Origin: Prosopocoilus inquinatus
Taxonomy: Eukaryota; Arthropoda; Insecta; Coleoptera; Lucanidae
Assembly: GCA_036172665.1 (NCBI GenBank)
Contig: CM069870.1
Coordinates: forward strand, 56,792,212-56,856,211
Direction: 5' to 3'
DNA length: 64,000 nucleotides
Under the pieces are notes generated by a model. That model had not been told where the DNA came from. It was given only the letters and a program-made list of their open reading frames with translations, and did not search any database. Numbering within the stretch: position 1 is the first letter of the stretch; each line of letters opens with the position of its first letter. The position numbers were made by a program, and so were the translations under genes. Below are positions 1 to 10,398 of the stretch, in pieces.

Positions 1-2178
1 GGAGGATTTCTTACGAATATAATCCCCTAATAATAACCACTAATATTTTTTTGAATCTAAATTCGTCGTCTCCCATGTAATCCAACCATCTGCGTCTGAC
101 TTTAACAAATGAAACCTAAAGGTTTTACTTTCACGTAGCTTGATTAATCGAGGTCTATCACGTTCTTTATAGGCCGAATAAGCGCCTTCGTAACTTCCGA
201 ATCGTCAAACCCCCACTTAAATAAATGTCTCAGCTGATAAAACCCCCGACGCATTTAAGATCTCGAAAACTACTTGCTTCATCCCCGAAGAAGTTGTTAA
301 CTCATGACTGCCAAATCGATGTGAGTTCGTGAAGGAAGCGGAAAATTTTAAAGGCGCCTTTTGATCCTGTGTTATTTTAAGGAAGGTGAGAGCGAGTTGA
401 TGAAAAACGCAATTGCCTATAAAGAAAATGCGACTTCGTCATCTACGAGGTGTATAAAAGCAAGGTAAACGTATGCCAACAATCTTTCCTCCTCGTAACT
501 AAGTTACTTCCCTTCGCGCAGCTTCTGCCATCTTCTTTCTAGGACAATTTGATTCAGCGTTATTGACTTTGTTGTCCAATTTTTGCGCTTTGATCAAATT
601 ACCTCTGCAGCACTTCCTTGTATTAGGTGTTAACTCAGAAAGAAGACGAATCTAATAAAGTGTTCTGATTTTTAAACATGTAACGTAATACAGCCCCTCG
701 TGAGAGTTTCGATTGATTTGTTAAAATTTTTTCACAAAGATATTCCCTCAAGCAATTTTTAACTTTTCTAATTAGTAATCGAACTAATTAACAAGGCCTT
801 ATGTCAGAGAGAAGCGAGGTTTATACTTTGTAATAAATTCCCTCTTTTCCTTCCAAAAATCAATTAAGGGTAATGTCTCGTTAACTGTAATTGACCGATC
901 AAGTCCGCTCCAGTAAACAAGAGAAAACAAGTAATTAATGTGCGCGGATTTTGATATTAAAATTCCCTTTGAAAATTTTCCTTTAATTATTTACATGACG
1001 AGTAGCTACCAGAGAAAAGTCGACTGCGATTCACCCAAAAACGTCAGCTAATTCCTGTAAATTAAATGTTGTTTGTCTTTTAAAAATTCATCACGATATC
1101 TAATTTCATCTTTCTCTTTTAATTTCAAAGGTATGATTAGTGAAAGATTATACAATGTCGTTACTTATTTACGTTAGTAAATTACATTTCTTTGTTTCTA
1201 TGAAATCATAACAATGGAATAAGTTCAAACTTCTTTTTTTTTACTTCTAGTGCTATTGTCTTCTATTTTTGTCCTCAAGAGTTCAGGGGCTTCCTCTGTT
1301 CAAGTTTATTTTCTAATTTTTTCTGTCTCGGAATTCTTATCAATAAACTGTTTTGTCTCTTCCTGGACGTTGTTTTCGACTTCTAAATTATCCGTATTAT
1401 TTGTGCTGATATTTCGTAGGAGTATTACTTTTCTGACTAAATTGCATAAATATCTCATTTCTGGGATGTATAGGTTATTGAAGACACTTTTTATTGTCTC
1501 TTTATTTTTCTTTTGTTTTATACTATTATGCCCTTCTCTCTGCGAAGTTTTCTATTATTCTAATATTCATCTTTTCTGCTTTCACCTTTCATTGCTTTTT
1601 GGATGTATTTCTACCACTTCATTTAGTAGTGCTCCTTTTTTCATTCTACCTATTAGTTACCATTCTCGTGTCCGTTGAGACCATCTTCTTTTGACGGCTG
1701 CAGCCATTGGAACGGTGTATTTCCTCGTGCTCTTAAGCTGGATTTCATGAATGCAAAGAGTGCACCAGAACGTCGGGAGTACTTTAGTCTCATTGGCTGC
1801 TGCTCTTTACAATCAATGTGAGTAAATTAAATGTAAATTTATGAAGCAGAGGAGAGTGGGGACTATTGAGCACTCTTTTACATTAATTTTAATAATAAGT
1901 ATACATTGCAAAATAATCAAATATTTATTACTTGTATCAAAAGCACATACATTTCGCTTTTACTTTTCTATACAAATAAAATCACTTGAATTTTTTTATT
2001 AAAGTTCTTTCAACCAACTCAAATGTGCTCAAACCTCCCAACGGTCGGGTGGATTGGGAAGCTTGGGCAAGGTGCAAATAATGAAAAATAATTCCAATAT
2101 TCTTAATTTAATGGAAAAAGCAAATTTCTAACTAAACAAACAAATCATAAAAAGAAAAAAAAAACAATATTACTAACA
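1..2178. other. No gene recognised; probable intron of the receptor gene
   Basis: No exon, transposon end or RNA gene is recognisable here. A T-rich stretch at about 1229-1690 gives a long open frame on the + strand, but its composition (Phe, Leu, Ser) is what T-rich DNA produces and it matches nothing I know. Because the first visible receptor exon at 5264 starts inside a codon, this stretch is most likely intron upstream of it. Confidence 0.5.
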
Positions 2179-2547
2179 TATAAAATAGCGACATCTTACT
2201 ATCGCTTTTTGACCTAACATTGCGGTAGGATAGACAAATTGAAGCGGGATTTGCTCCTAATGAGTCCCCCATGCAAGGCGGCCATGCTTGCTGTCAAAGC
2301 ATAATGAAAGATTTTAGAAAAATTTTGTGCAAATCGTTTTTGATTGCAGTGAGAACCTCGAGCAGCTTCTGGACAGCTGTTTCAGCCCTGCTTGGGGCTT
2401 CTTCAGCAGAAACGTAGCTCGACATTCCCACTGCAGACCAAAAACGACTTGCCCAATTTATTCGCAAATGCGATGTAAGAATGATGAACATGTAAAATAG
2501 CGACATCTTACTATCGCTTTTTGACCTAACATTGCAGTAGGATAGAC
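2179..2547 (+). mobile_element. Foldback element family, copy 1
   Basis: One of four related copies in the window (others at 18486, 39604 and 52977). Order here: a terminal domain (2179-2310, with ataaaatagcgacatctta and a GC-rich piece around gcaaggcggccatgcttgc), then an arm (about 2315-2396, containing cctcgagcagc and ggacagctgtttcagccctg), then a spacer (2397-2465, containing cagcagaaacgtagctcgac). A second partial copy of the terminal domain follows in the same orientation (about 2490-2547). No coding capacity; open frames here arise from the arm sequence. Confidence 0.8.
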
Positions 2548-3289
2548 TTCATATCACTAAGTTTTCTAGGGCCAGCATTTGCACAGGGCCTCCCTGATTC
2601 GGGGGATGTGATATCAGCTGACTCTGTCATATTTGCAGTCGAAGTTCCAAACTGAAAATTGTCAGATATTGCCATATTATCTGAGGTTGGAACTTGTTCT
2701 ACGGAATTTTTTATCTGTATTTGGAAAAGGGCGGTCCGTGACAGAAGAACACAGAAAGTCGTCTTCTGAAAATATGTTGGAATTAAACGGCCATACACCA
2801 ACGTTTTTCAAATCTGCTTTGAATATTTTGGAATTTAAACGCTTGTGGAATTGCGAGAGACGCTAATTTTGGAATTTCATAAATAGTCGAGGTTTTTCCA
2901 GCGTTGCTCACAAGCCAATCTGTTACAGCTTTATTGTAATGAGTCCGTACGCAGACAAATCCAAAGTAGTGAGTATATAGGTACTAATAAGAGGGATCAT
3001 GAGATAGGCTTTAATGTATACAGAAGAATGATGGTGGCGGGAAAGTGGCGCGAAAAGGGTATGTGCAAAATGCTACCTCTGTCGGAGAATTTAGAACTAA
3101 TATATGTTGGTTTGGTTTTTTCATTCGACAAAATTCTCGATCAAGTTTTGTAAACAACTGGACTTCACACGTGTCTCATTTTACATAAGAGGCTAAAATC
3201 GATACTTTTTGAGATAAATTCGCCAAGACGGCATGACTGCCTGTGAATCTTGATATAAATACCTACCATTACAGCGTCTAACTTGTCTA
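2548..3289. other. No feature recognised
   Basis: Ordinary AT-rich sequence, presumably intron. Overlapping short open frames on both strands near 2526-2866 show no family resemblance. Confidence 0.4.
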
Positions 3290-3369
3290 GTTTCTAATGT
3301 TCTAGGATAGTTTCTAATTTTCTAGGATAGTCTGTAACGTTCTCGGATAGTTTTTAATTTTCTACGATA
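3290..3369 (+). repeat. Four tandem 20-bp units
   Basis: Four consecutive 20-bp units run from 3290, 3310, 3330 and 3350. The first two read gtttctaatgttctaggata and gtttctaattttctaggata; the third and fourth carry a few substitutions. A small minisatellite, probably intronic. Confidence 0.85.
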
Positions 3370-3718
3370 GCCTGAGGTCATTGCGTGTCAATTCTAACGT
3401 TACTATCATTTGATTCTTTTTTTACAAATTTCATAAGCCATATTTCCGCTGCACAAAACGCGTCAATAAGCTAGGAAATCTCCTTGCAGCTACATGGAAA
3501 ATTTTGCTCCAAATGTTATTTCTACTAGCTAGACCTGGCGGGAAATCCACTATGTTGGCAGCACTGTTTAACAGTAGGTGCTTCTTCAAATTTGTGGCAG
3601 ATTTCAGTTTAAAGTTCAAATTTACTGTTTTTTTTTTTTTTTGACAGAAAATGCTCATTATTATCCATGATATTTTTGTTTCGCAAATTGAAACATAATT
3701 ATAAAATTCTAGATACAG

Positions 3719-3955
3719 TTGCAGCCCTTGAAAACTGGTACACTGAGAATTGACATCACTATCAAAATTTCGTAATATTTTCTAATGTATAAATCAAACC
3801 TTCATCTATCATTTTGATGTCAGTGTCAAATTTGACAAATTCATAGCAGTATTTCGACTGATTTAAGTAACATTCAGAAATTTCAGATTTAGGATCAGTT
3901 TACACCGCCGAAACATCGTATTTGTCAAATTGTACCAATTTTCAAAGGCCACAAG
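3719..3955. mobile_element. Short terminal-inverted-repeat MITE
   Basis: The left end (gcagcccttgaaaactggta) is the imperfect inverse complement of the right end (taccaattttcaaaggccac), about 17 of 21 positions, bounding about 237 bp without coding capacity. This fits a non-autonomous DNA transposon; no clear target-site duplication was assigned. Confidence 0.6.
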
Positions 3956-5263
3956 GTGTACCTTTTAAATTATACGTATAGATGGTTTTCATAATAACTT
4001 TCTTGGCTGAGTATGAAGACTATACTTAAGATGTTGTTACAATATTTTCTATTTTTTTATTGAATTCAAGGTCGTCCCGTTTTTGAATAAAAATAAGTAG
4101 TCAATTTAAGCATAGTGCCAAGAATACTAGGCAATGTAAAAACTTCAATTAATTACTATTTTTGTTGGGCGGTGTCCTGCACGTAAGCAAGTGCTCGATA
4201 TAAGGGAAAACGTAACATAGTGGTGATGACGTAACATGTTAATTATTTTTTCTATTAACGTAACAATATTTTATTCACATCTACCATTAATTAATTTAAA
4301 TTCATATCAGTTCTCATCGTTTCTGTACCTACATATTACAGCCCCCAAATTATTCAGGAAGTCGCAAACACAAATACCAAATCTTCTTAATATTTAGATT
4401 AAATTACTTTCGAAATTGCTTTGTGGGTGTTGTTGTATTGTCAATTTGCTTACAATTTTATCACTTACATCAATCTTCTTGAAACCCTCCCACTTCCTCT
4501 GTCAGTGGCATTTCATGTTATATTGTGTATGTCAATTCCATTGCACGTAGAAGACGGACGATTTAAACCTGTATTTTCTAAACTTCTTTTTGCCATGTCG
4601 ATAGTAGAATTGAAGACTGACCTGAGAATGTAGCCTTAAGAAATAAAATTCAACTCCGTAGTATACAAAGAACTGCGCTATAAAATTCGCTCTGGTTTTG
4701 TTTGCTAGCGTCGAATTGCTTCAATATCCACGTGTTTGCATCTCGGACGTTATACGCTTCACTCTTTGACGTGGAGGTTTTATTACCAATATACTTCACT
4801 TCGGATTCGATTTTTTAAATTCTTACAGATTTCAAGCGCTGCCATGTGTATTATTATCATTCATGTCATAACATTTTTCTCATCAAGCGTTACTTTAGCT
4901 GCATTTAATTCGTAATCGAAATCAGTTCCTACATGAATCAAACGCGTTAAAAACTTTTTCAATTTATTTAAATCAAAGATAATTAGCTCCTAAAAATAAT
5001 TGCAGTAAATATTTTTAAACATTGAAGTACTTAAATTCAATTCTAAAATAATTATAACATGGAAAAATTTTATAATTCTATTGCTGAATTCGGCGTTCTT
5101 TATATAAATATTTGTCGATTCGGCTGTCGGTATTTCGTCAAATCCAATAAGGCGAAGAAAATTTTAGGGTATGAAAGTTTTATTGGAGCTGCAAATCAAA
5201 CACGAATTAATAATTAATTTTAGAATCCCGCTTTTCGCTTTCATTTCCGTCTGTTTGTTCTAG
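3956..5263. other. Presumed intron before the first visible receptor exon
   Basis: No additional exon found. I looked for class B GPCR TM3-TM4 signatures (tryptophan- and glycine-rich TM4, the TM3 Cys-Glu-Gly region) and saw none. It ends in a good acceptor: a pyrimidine-rich run and TAG at 5261-5263. Confidence 0.5.
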
Positions 5264-5434
5264 GTGCTGGATGGACGAGACTACCTACAATTTAATCTTA
5301 CAAGTACCAGTAGTCGGAACCGTCGGCCTAAACTTTTTGTTCCTCTTCAATATACTGCGGGTCCTCTGCACCAAATTGAAAAAAGCTCCGCACACCGGAT
5401 CCGGTGCGTCTAGAGCTTCTCTCCAAGCCCTGAG
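5264..5434 (+). CDS. Dh31-R-like class B1 GPCR, exon A: ECL2, TM5, ICL3
   Basis: Coding exon of a secretin-family neuropeptide receptor at the cell surface, most likely the receptor for diuretic hormone 31 (calcitonin-like), which signals mainly through Gs and cAMP. Acceptor TAG at 5261-5263; the first base (G5264) finishes a codon begun in an unseen upstream exon. The peptide starts CWMDETTYNLILQVPV. The Cys-Trp is the conserved ECL2 pair, whose Cys normally bonds to a TM3 Cys. TM5 follows (VVGTVGLNFLFLFNILRVL), then a basic third intracellular loop (CTKLKKAPHTGSGASRAS). The donor GTAAAC starts at 5435; the last two bases (AG) are completed by A5599 to give Arg. The class B1 call is firm; the choice of Dh31-R over another arthropod class B1 receptor rests on downstream exons. 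All upstream domains are missing from the window. Confidence 0.87.
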
Positions 5435-5598
5435 GTAAACATTTTCTCCTCCTAAATTCCCGAATTTTTGAACAAACATAATAAATGTACTGAAATTATC
5501 CTGGCAATTAAGCTTTGTTTAAAGTTAGGACGCATTATGCTTTTGCGGCGTATTTTAACGTTATGATGTGTACTCAATTAATTTACGTTTATTTGCAG

Positions 5599-5722
5599 AG
5601 CAACATTGTTGTTGGTGCCATTGTTGGGACTCAACTACCTTCTCACCCCATTTCGCCCGGAGAAAAATCACCCCTGGGAATATGGTTACGAGGTCCTCTC
5701 CGCTGTCACAGCATCCTTACAG
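5599..5722 (+). CDS. Dh31-R-like class B1 GPCR, exon B: TM6, ECL3, start of TM7
   Basis: Separated from exon A by a 164-nt intron. Acceptor GCAG ends at 5598; donor GT at 5723. A5599 completes the split Arg codon, then 41 codons follow, ending in phase 0. The peptide has TM6 with the conserved Pro-Leu-Leu-Gly (ATLLLVPLLGLNYLL), ECL3 (TPFRPEKNHPWEYGYE) and the start of TM7 (VLSAVTASLQ). The LLTPFRP and HPWE segments are, as I recall them, features of insect calcitonin/DH31-type receptors; the PDF receptor has a quite different ECL3. Open frames overlapping this exon in other phases are shadows. The following intron is 15,585 nt. Confidence 0.87.
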
Positions 5723-6761
5723 GTTTGTGTGTTCCCGTATCACGTCCTCGTTTATCGACTTAGGCCTGACGAACAGAAGCTTAATTAAAACAGTAAACGC
5801 TGTCTATGTCGGAGAGATCAAATGCAGCGTATTTACACGCGCGGACATTTAAGGACTTGCTGACAAGGGTTGGACGCACGTGCTGGGGCCCCTTCGTTTG
5901 GTTAATCGTGCCTTTGTGTAACTTCATTTTACACAGAAACTGTGAAGCGTGAGATGCCTGTATACTTTACACAAACAATTACAGGTTTCCCATATGGAAA
6001 CGCTTTACGATTTATAAACACAGCAAAGTACAGATTTCTAAAGGCCTTAATTAGATCATTGTGTACGTTTCTCTTTATTTTAATTCTGCTTTACAACAAT
6101 TGTTTAGTTTGATTCAGAAACATTAGTAATTCGAAGCTGGTTGTGGATACTGATATTTGTGTTGATTCAGCTTCAGCTTGATCCCCTACTTACGTATTTG
6201 CATTGTATTATCCGCTTGCCATTTGATGTCAATTATTAGTTGACATTATGCTCCGTTGCAGTGTGAATCGACACAATGCATTATTGTTGTTAGTATTAAC
6301 GTCGATCATATATTCTCCATCCAGACATAGAACCAGAAGTTCCAACTCCAATTTTAGCATAAACTGATAATTTACTTGCAGAATACCAACAACATCTAAC
6401 AATTAGCTATTTGTAACGAGCTTTTCTAAAATCAATGATTTTGAATGTAGGATACACTGTTACGTATCCAAAACCTCCGGGCACGGTTTTGACAGAGACA
6501 TGAAATTTCATATTTTCAATTCCTCCTCAGCAAAACCTGATTCAAATAATTTTACGTACTGTGAAGACAAGAACATGGCGTTTTAACCCACTCCTGGCCT
6601 TTGCAGGAGAACGAGAGTGTGTTCTACTTACAAAACCAAATTTATACCTAATGGGGACAAAATTGTTAACCTAACAAGTAACGTAACTAACGAACGCCTC
6701 ACAAAATTTGACAGTATAAAAATAAGAAAATAACTCAAAAATAAAACTTGAAATCTTCGAT
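5723..6761. other. Start of the 15.6-kb receptor intron
   Basis: Intron sequence with no recognised element apart from the donor at 5723. It ends at a hAT-like insertion whose left target-site copy is at 6754-6761. Confidence 0.6.
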
Positions 6762-8003
6762 CAGTGGCGTAGCTAGAAGTTAAGCCGCCGGATTGCAAAA
6801 TTTCAGTCAGCGCCTTAAAATCAAAATTTAACTATTTCGTTAAAACGTTGAAAAACAAAACTGATTCGTTGCTTCTGAATTGTCTTATTTCTAAAAAGTG
6901 ACAGGACTTGGCAATCATTTTAAGTTAGAAAAGTTCCTGGAAACCAGCGCTTCAATTATTCCTCAAACACTTCCTTCTTGAAGAAATTCTTTTCAGCTGT
7001 TACTTCTTGCGTTCTAATTTTCCCGTTCATTCCACTTGATTCGAAATTGTTTTTAGTAACGTTATTTCTTGTATATTTTGAGTTAGGACCCATGGTAACA
7101 GGTGGCGCTAAGAGTTCTAATAAATTCTTTCGCTTTGCGTTTAAATCTTATTTATTCCAAATTTTCAGTAGCTTTTTTGAAATTGTTTTCGCGCAAATCA
7201 GGGAAACAAAGTTACGACTCGTGGTTACAGATGGCGCCATATTTGTTTATTGTTCGTCAGAAAGGCTCCCGACAACTAGCGGAAGTATGTCTTCAACTGT
7301 TTCTCAAACGCTTTCCTGAAAAAGAAATTTGTTTTCAACTGTTTTGAAAAATTGTTGTTGACAGTATACAGATTAACAGATGGCGCCACTTTTCTTTCTG
7401 TTCAACTTTATTTATTCGAAATTGTATATTTTTTCTCGTAATGTTATTTCATGAATTTTTCTTAGCGTTTTTCAGTAACTGGTTCCTCACAAATAAAGAG
7501 AACGAAGTTACAATCCAGAGTAACAGATGGCGCCACAAATGGTAATCAATTCTTCCCCTTTGCGTTTAAATTTTATTAATTTATTAAAAGTTATTTTTTG
7601 GGAACGTTGTTTTTGAACGTTCGTAGCCTAGCGTTTTCGATTCTTTTGAATCTTTTCTGTATTAGATGGCGCCACGTTGGAAGTTATCGCTTGGAACGTA
7701 TTCCTCGAGTTCTTTTTCAGTTGCTTTGCATTTAAAGACAATTCGGTAAATTTCTTGTTTTCCTTCTTTTCTGACTTTTTTCAGTCGTACATATTATTCT
7801 GTATTCGAAAATGTGCGCTTCCCAGAAATCTTGGAAATAAGTTTTCACTTTTCCGCGTCTGTGATAATTATATGAAACAGTCTATAATTATGTTTGTTAA
7901 TAACAATTTTGGTTTCTTACTTTAGACTTTAGGAACAGGCGCCTATGGCGTCCCAGCGCCGGGTTATTTTGCAATCCCTGCAACTTCTATAGCTACGCCA
8001 CTG
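6762..8003 (+). mobile_element. Non-autonomous hAT-like transposon, 1,242 bp
   Basis: Terminal inverted repeats of about 40 bp: the left end begins cagtggcgtagctagaagtt and the right end is its near inverse complement (aacttctatagctacgccac, then tg). Directly outside are 8-bp flanks tcttcgat (6754-6761) and tcttcaat (8004-8011), a 7/8 match. An 8-bp target duplication is the hAT hallmark. There is no transposase; the interior is built of degenerate units of about 130-150 bp, each headed by a GGTGGCGC or GATGGCGC motif. A fragment of the same left end lies at about 22645. It sits inside a receptor intron. Confidence 0.82.
7098..7675 (+). promoter_or_regulatory. Array of five CTCF-like core motifs inside the hAT-like element
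   Basis: Five copies, all on the + strand: acaggtggcgcta at 7098, acagatggcgcca at 7227, acagatggcgccac at 7376, again at 7523, and agatggcgccac at 7664. Spacing is about 129, 149, 147 and 139 bp. AGGTGGCGC and AGATGGCGC match the core bound by insect CTCF. Binding is inference; the conserved core may simply mark the element's internal repeat unit. Confidence 0.45.
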
Positions 8004-8633
8004 TCTTCAATCTCAAACAAAACTAATTGTGAAATAATAAACGTATAAAAGTTAATTTGTTTACATTAAAGCCGTAAACAATCTTTAAATGTAGCTTACG
8101 TGACTCTTGAACATGTTCGGATTCAAAAAATCAATGTAACCACAAATTCCTAACAAAACAATTCGCAATAATGAAGTGGATGTTACTTCGTGTTGGCTGG
8201 TTACGCAATCAGCACAGCAACTGGGGCTAGGAGGAGGTGCGAACCATGGCTTCGGCCAACAAGATTAACACGCCTGCAGGGATGCAAGGCCCATGTTTAA
8301 AAATTCCCTACGAACTAAACTGTTCAGGACTGCTGATGGGGCGGGACTGCAAAAAAATTATACACCAACTAGGGTAAACGGAGCTTGCCTACAAATGAAC
8401 GAACACACACAGTTCAAGCACTAAAAATAAAAAAGAAAAAGATTCACCTTACCAAACAATCAGCATAAGATGCACAAGCAAGAACGAAAATCGGATCGAT
8501 TGGTCCAAAATAAAATTGGAATATGTGACTTCGAAGTAAAAGAAATCAAATACTTCACAATCAGGTTTGCATTCTCAAAAATGTTTGAGGTCAACGGCTG
8601 TAAAAGTATCTACTAAAACAGACGCAAACGAAC

Positions 8634-9214
8634 TGGAATTGTGTCGTTTATGAACGAATCGCTAATTTTGAACGATTAATATTATGAACGAAATCTAAAA
8701 GATTCGTTATTTAGGTATGAATCCCTAACGAACGAATCTTTTACGGATTGAACATTGCGCCGTCCTTTTTTTCGAGAAATCAAATGTAATCGATACTAAA
8801 CGCTTACTGGCTTGCGTTGACGTATTTTAGAAATGTGTGTCGTTAATATGATCCAGTTGTATACTTATTTAATTTAAATTATAAAAAAATCTTGTTGCAA
8901 ATCAAAAAGCAATCGTAGGATGTCGCTTTTTTAGCTATTGATTAAATTATATAATTAAAGTTAATTATTTCAAGTTTAAGAATCTTACACAACGATGAAA
9001 AAGGACTTAGAAAACGTTGACGACGCATTACGAATAAAATTGAAATGTTACGGCGCCGACGTGGGAATTTGTACATTTCGTTTATCTGAATAAAATGAAT
9101 CAATTGAATTTGAATCATTTCGTTCACGAACGACGTTACATTGAACGAAATTAACGAATTTTTACTCAAAAGATTCGTTTGGATTGATTCATTCGTTCAT
9201 GAACGACACAACTC
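8634..9214. mobile_element. TIR element of about 580 bp with gttcatgaacga ends
   Basis: The left end (attgtgtcgtttatgaacga) and right end (tcgttcatgaacgacacaac) are inverse complements over more than 20 bp, and further inverted stretches (aaaagattcgtt type) continue inward. No transposase coding is seen; the internal frames are short. I could not identify a matching target-site duplication, so the superfamily is open. Confidence 0.72.
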
Positions 9215-9601
9215 TAAGGCGAACACGACCTTGCCAAACAACAGCCAAATGCATACTAAAGTGGCAAGTGTCGTAAAAACTAAACTCGCGTTATGGAAGG
9301 TAACGTATATACAGGCATTAAAATATAGCAAATAGGTATTCGTAAATGAACACTGAAGTCCAAAATTTGTTGACTGCAGCGGAGTCGAAATGGTCGGCGT
9401 AACATATGATCCTCAAAAAAGAAACCCAAAGAAAGTTTATTTCGTAAATATCTCAATGAGTCCATTGGATTTGGAGTACTAGTAAAATCTAATTCAAGTA
9501 CTAAAAAAGAAATTGGTTCGAAACGCAAAACGCTCAAAAAAAACGATGATCAGAGCCGAATGCAAGACTAATTCCGAGCCTACAAAATTAAATTTTTACA
9601 A

Positions 9602-10398
9602 ACGGTAGACACAATAAGAAAAACTTTTTTATTTTAGAGTTTTCGAGAAAAAGCGATTCTTTATAAAAGTTTTCGCTTGTCTTAAAACTCTCAAAAATGT
9701 TATTGAAAATGATGAATTCCTTTTGATATCTGAGAAAAGTAGAAAATTGTATTTACGTTTTGATAAAATGTGACAAAGTCCAAAAATTTTGAATAAAATC
9801 ATATCGGCCGGTCTTTTGGAGCATATTTACTTAATTGAATGTTATGATTTCGAATTATTTGCCCTAAAATCCCAAATAAGATGTTTATAAAAAAAATCCT
9901 ATGTGCGGGTAAATGAAAAAAATGTTTAACAAATTTTATGACAAATATCAGTGCTGAAAGAGAATGAAGTTTATTTTGAGGCGGAGACTATTATTTTGCC
10001 AATGATTTCCATATTACTTCACTTGTCTTAACAATGAGGAATCGGCGATTTAAATTATTGACTATTTAAATATTTATTCCAAACAATTTAAAAAGGCAGA
10101 ATTTTTCTTGAATTAAAATCTTTGCATTTTTAATAATATGAGAACAAACATTTTAATTTATGACACAAGCAGTACCAGTTGACGTGATTTGATTAAGAAA
10201 AACTTAGATTTTGCGAAGTTTTGCAAAAGTCAAAAGAAAACCGAAACTTTTCTCGGTTATCGACCAGAATTTACCATTTTTTATGAATTTTTTAGGGGTT
10301 TTAAGACAAGCAGAAACTTTTATAAAGGATGACTTTTTCTTGGAAACCCAAAAATAAAAAAGGTTTTCCTATCGTGAACCCAATCCGTGGACACACTG
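9602..10398. mobile_element. TIR element of about 800 bp with arms of about 100 bp
   Basis: The left arm (9602-9705, containing ctttataaaagttttcgctt) and right arm (about 10290-10398, containing aagcagaaacttttataaag) are imperfect inverse complements for about 100 bp. The left terminus appears to have lost about 15 bp relative to the right. Diverged direct repeats of about 65 bp lie just outside both ends (9538-9604 and 10409-10470). No coding capacity. Confidence 0.7.

Noticed and set aside
1250..1694. Long + strand frames rich in Phe, Leu and Ser
   Set aside because: T-rich DNA produces such frames; no domain or family match.
3290..3369. Short tandem repeat as a CRISPR-like array
   Set aside because: Contiguous 20-bp units without spacers in a eukaryotic intron.
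1..5263. Search for the TM1-TM4 exons of the receptor upstream of exon A
   Set aside because: No segment translated to class B1 TM3 or TM4 signatures with suitable splice sites; those exons are taken to lie outside the window.
5515..5852. Three overlapping + strand open frames around receptor exon B
   Set aside because: They are other-phase or read-through versions of exon B; the splice sites and homology define 5599-5722.
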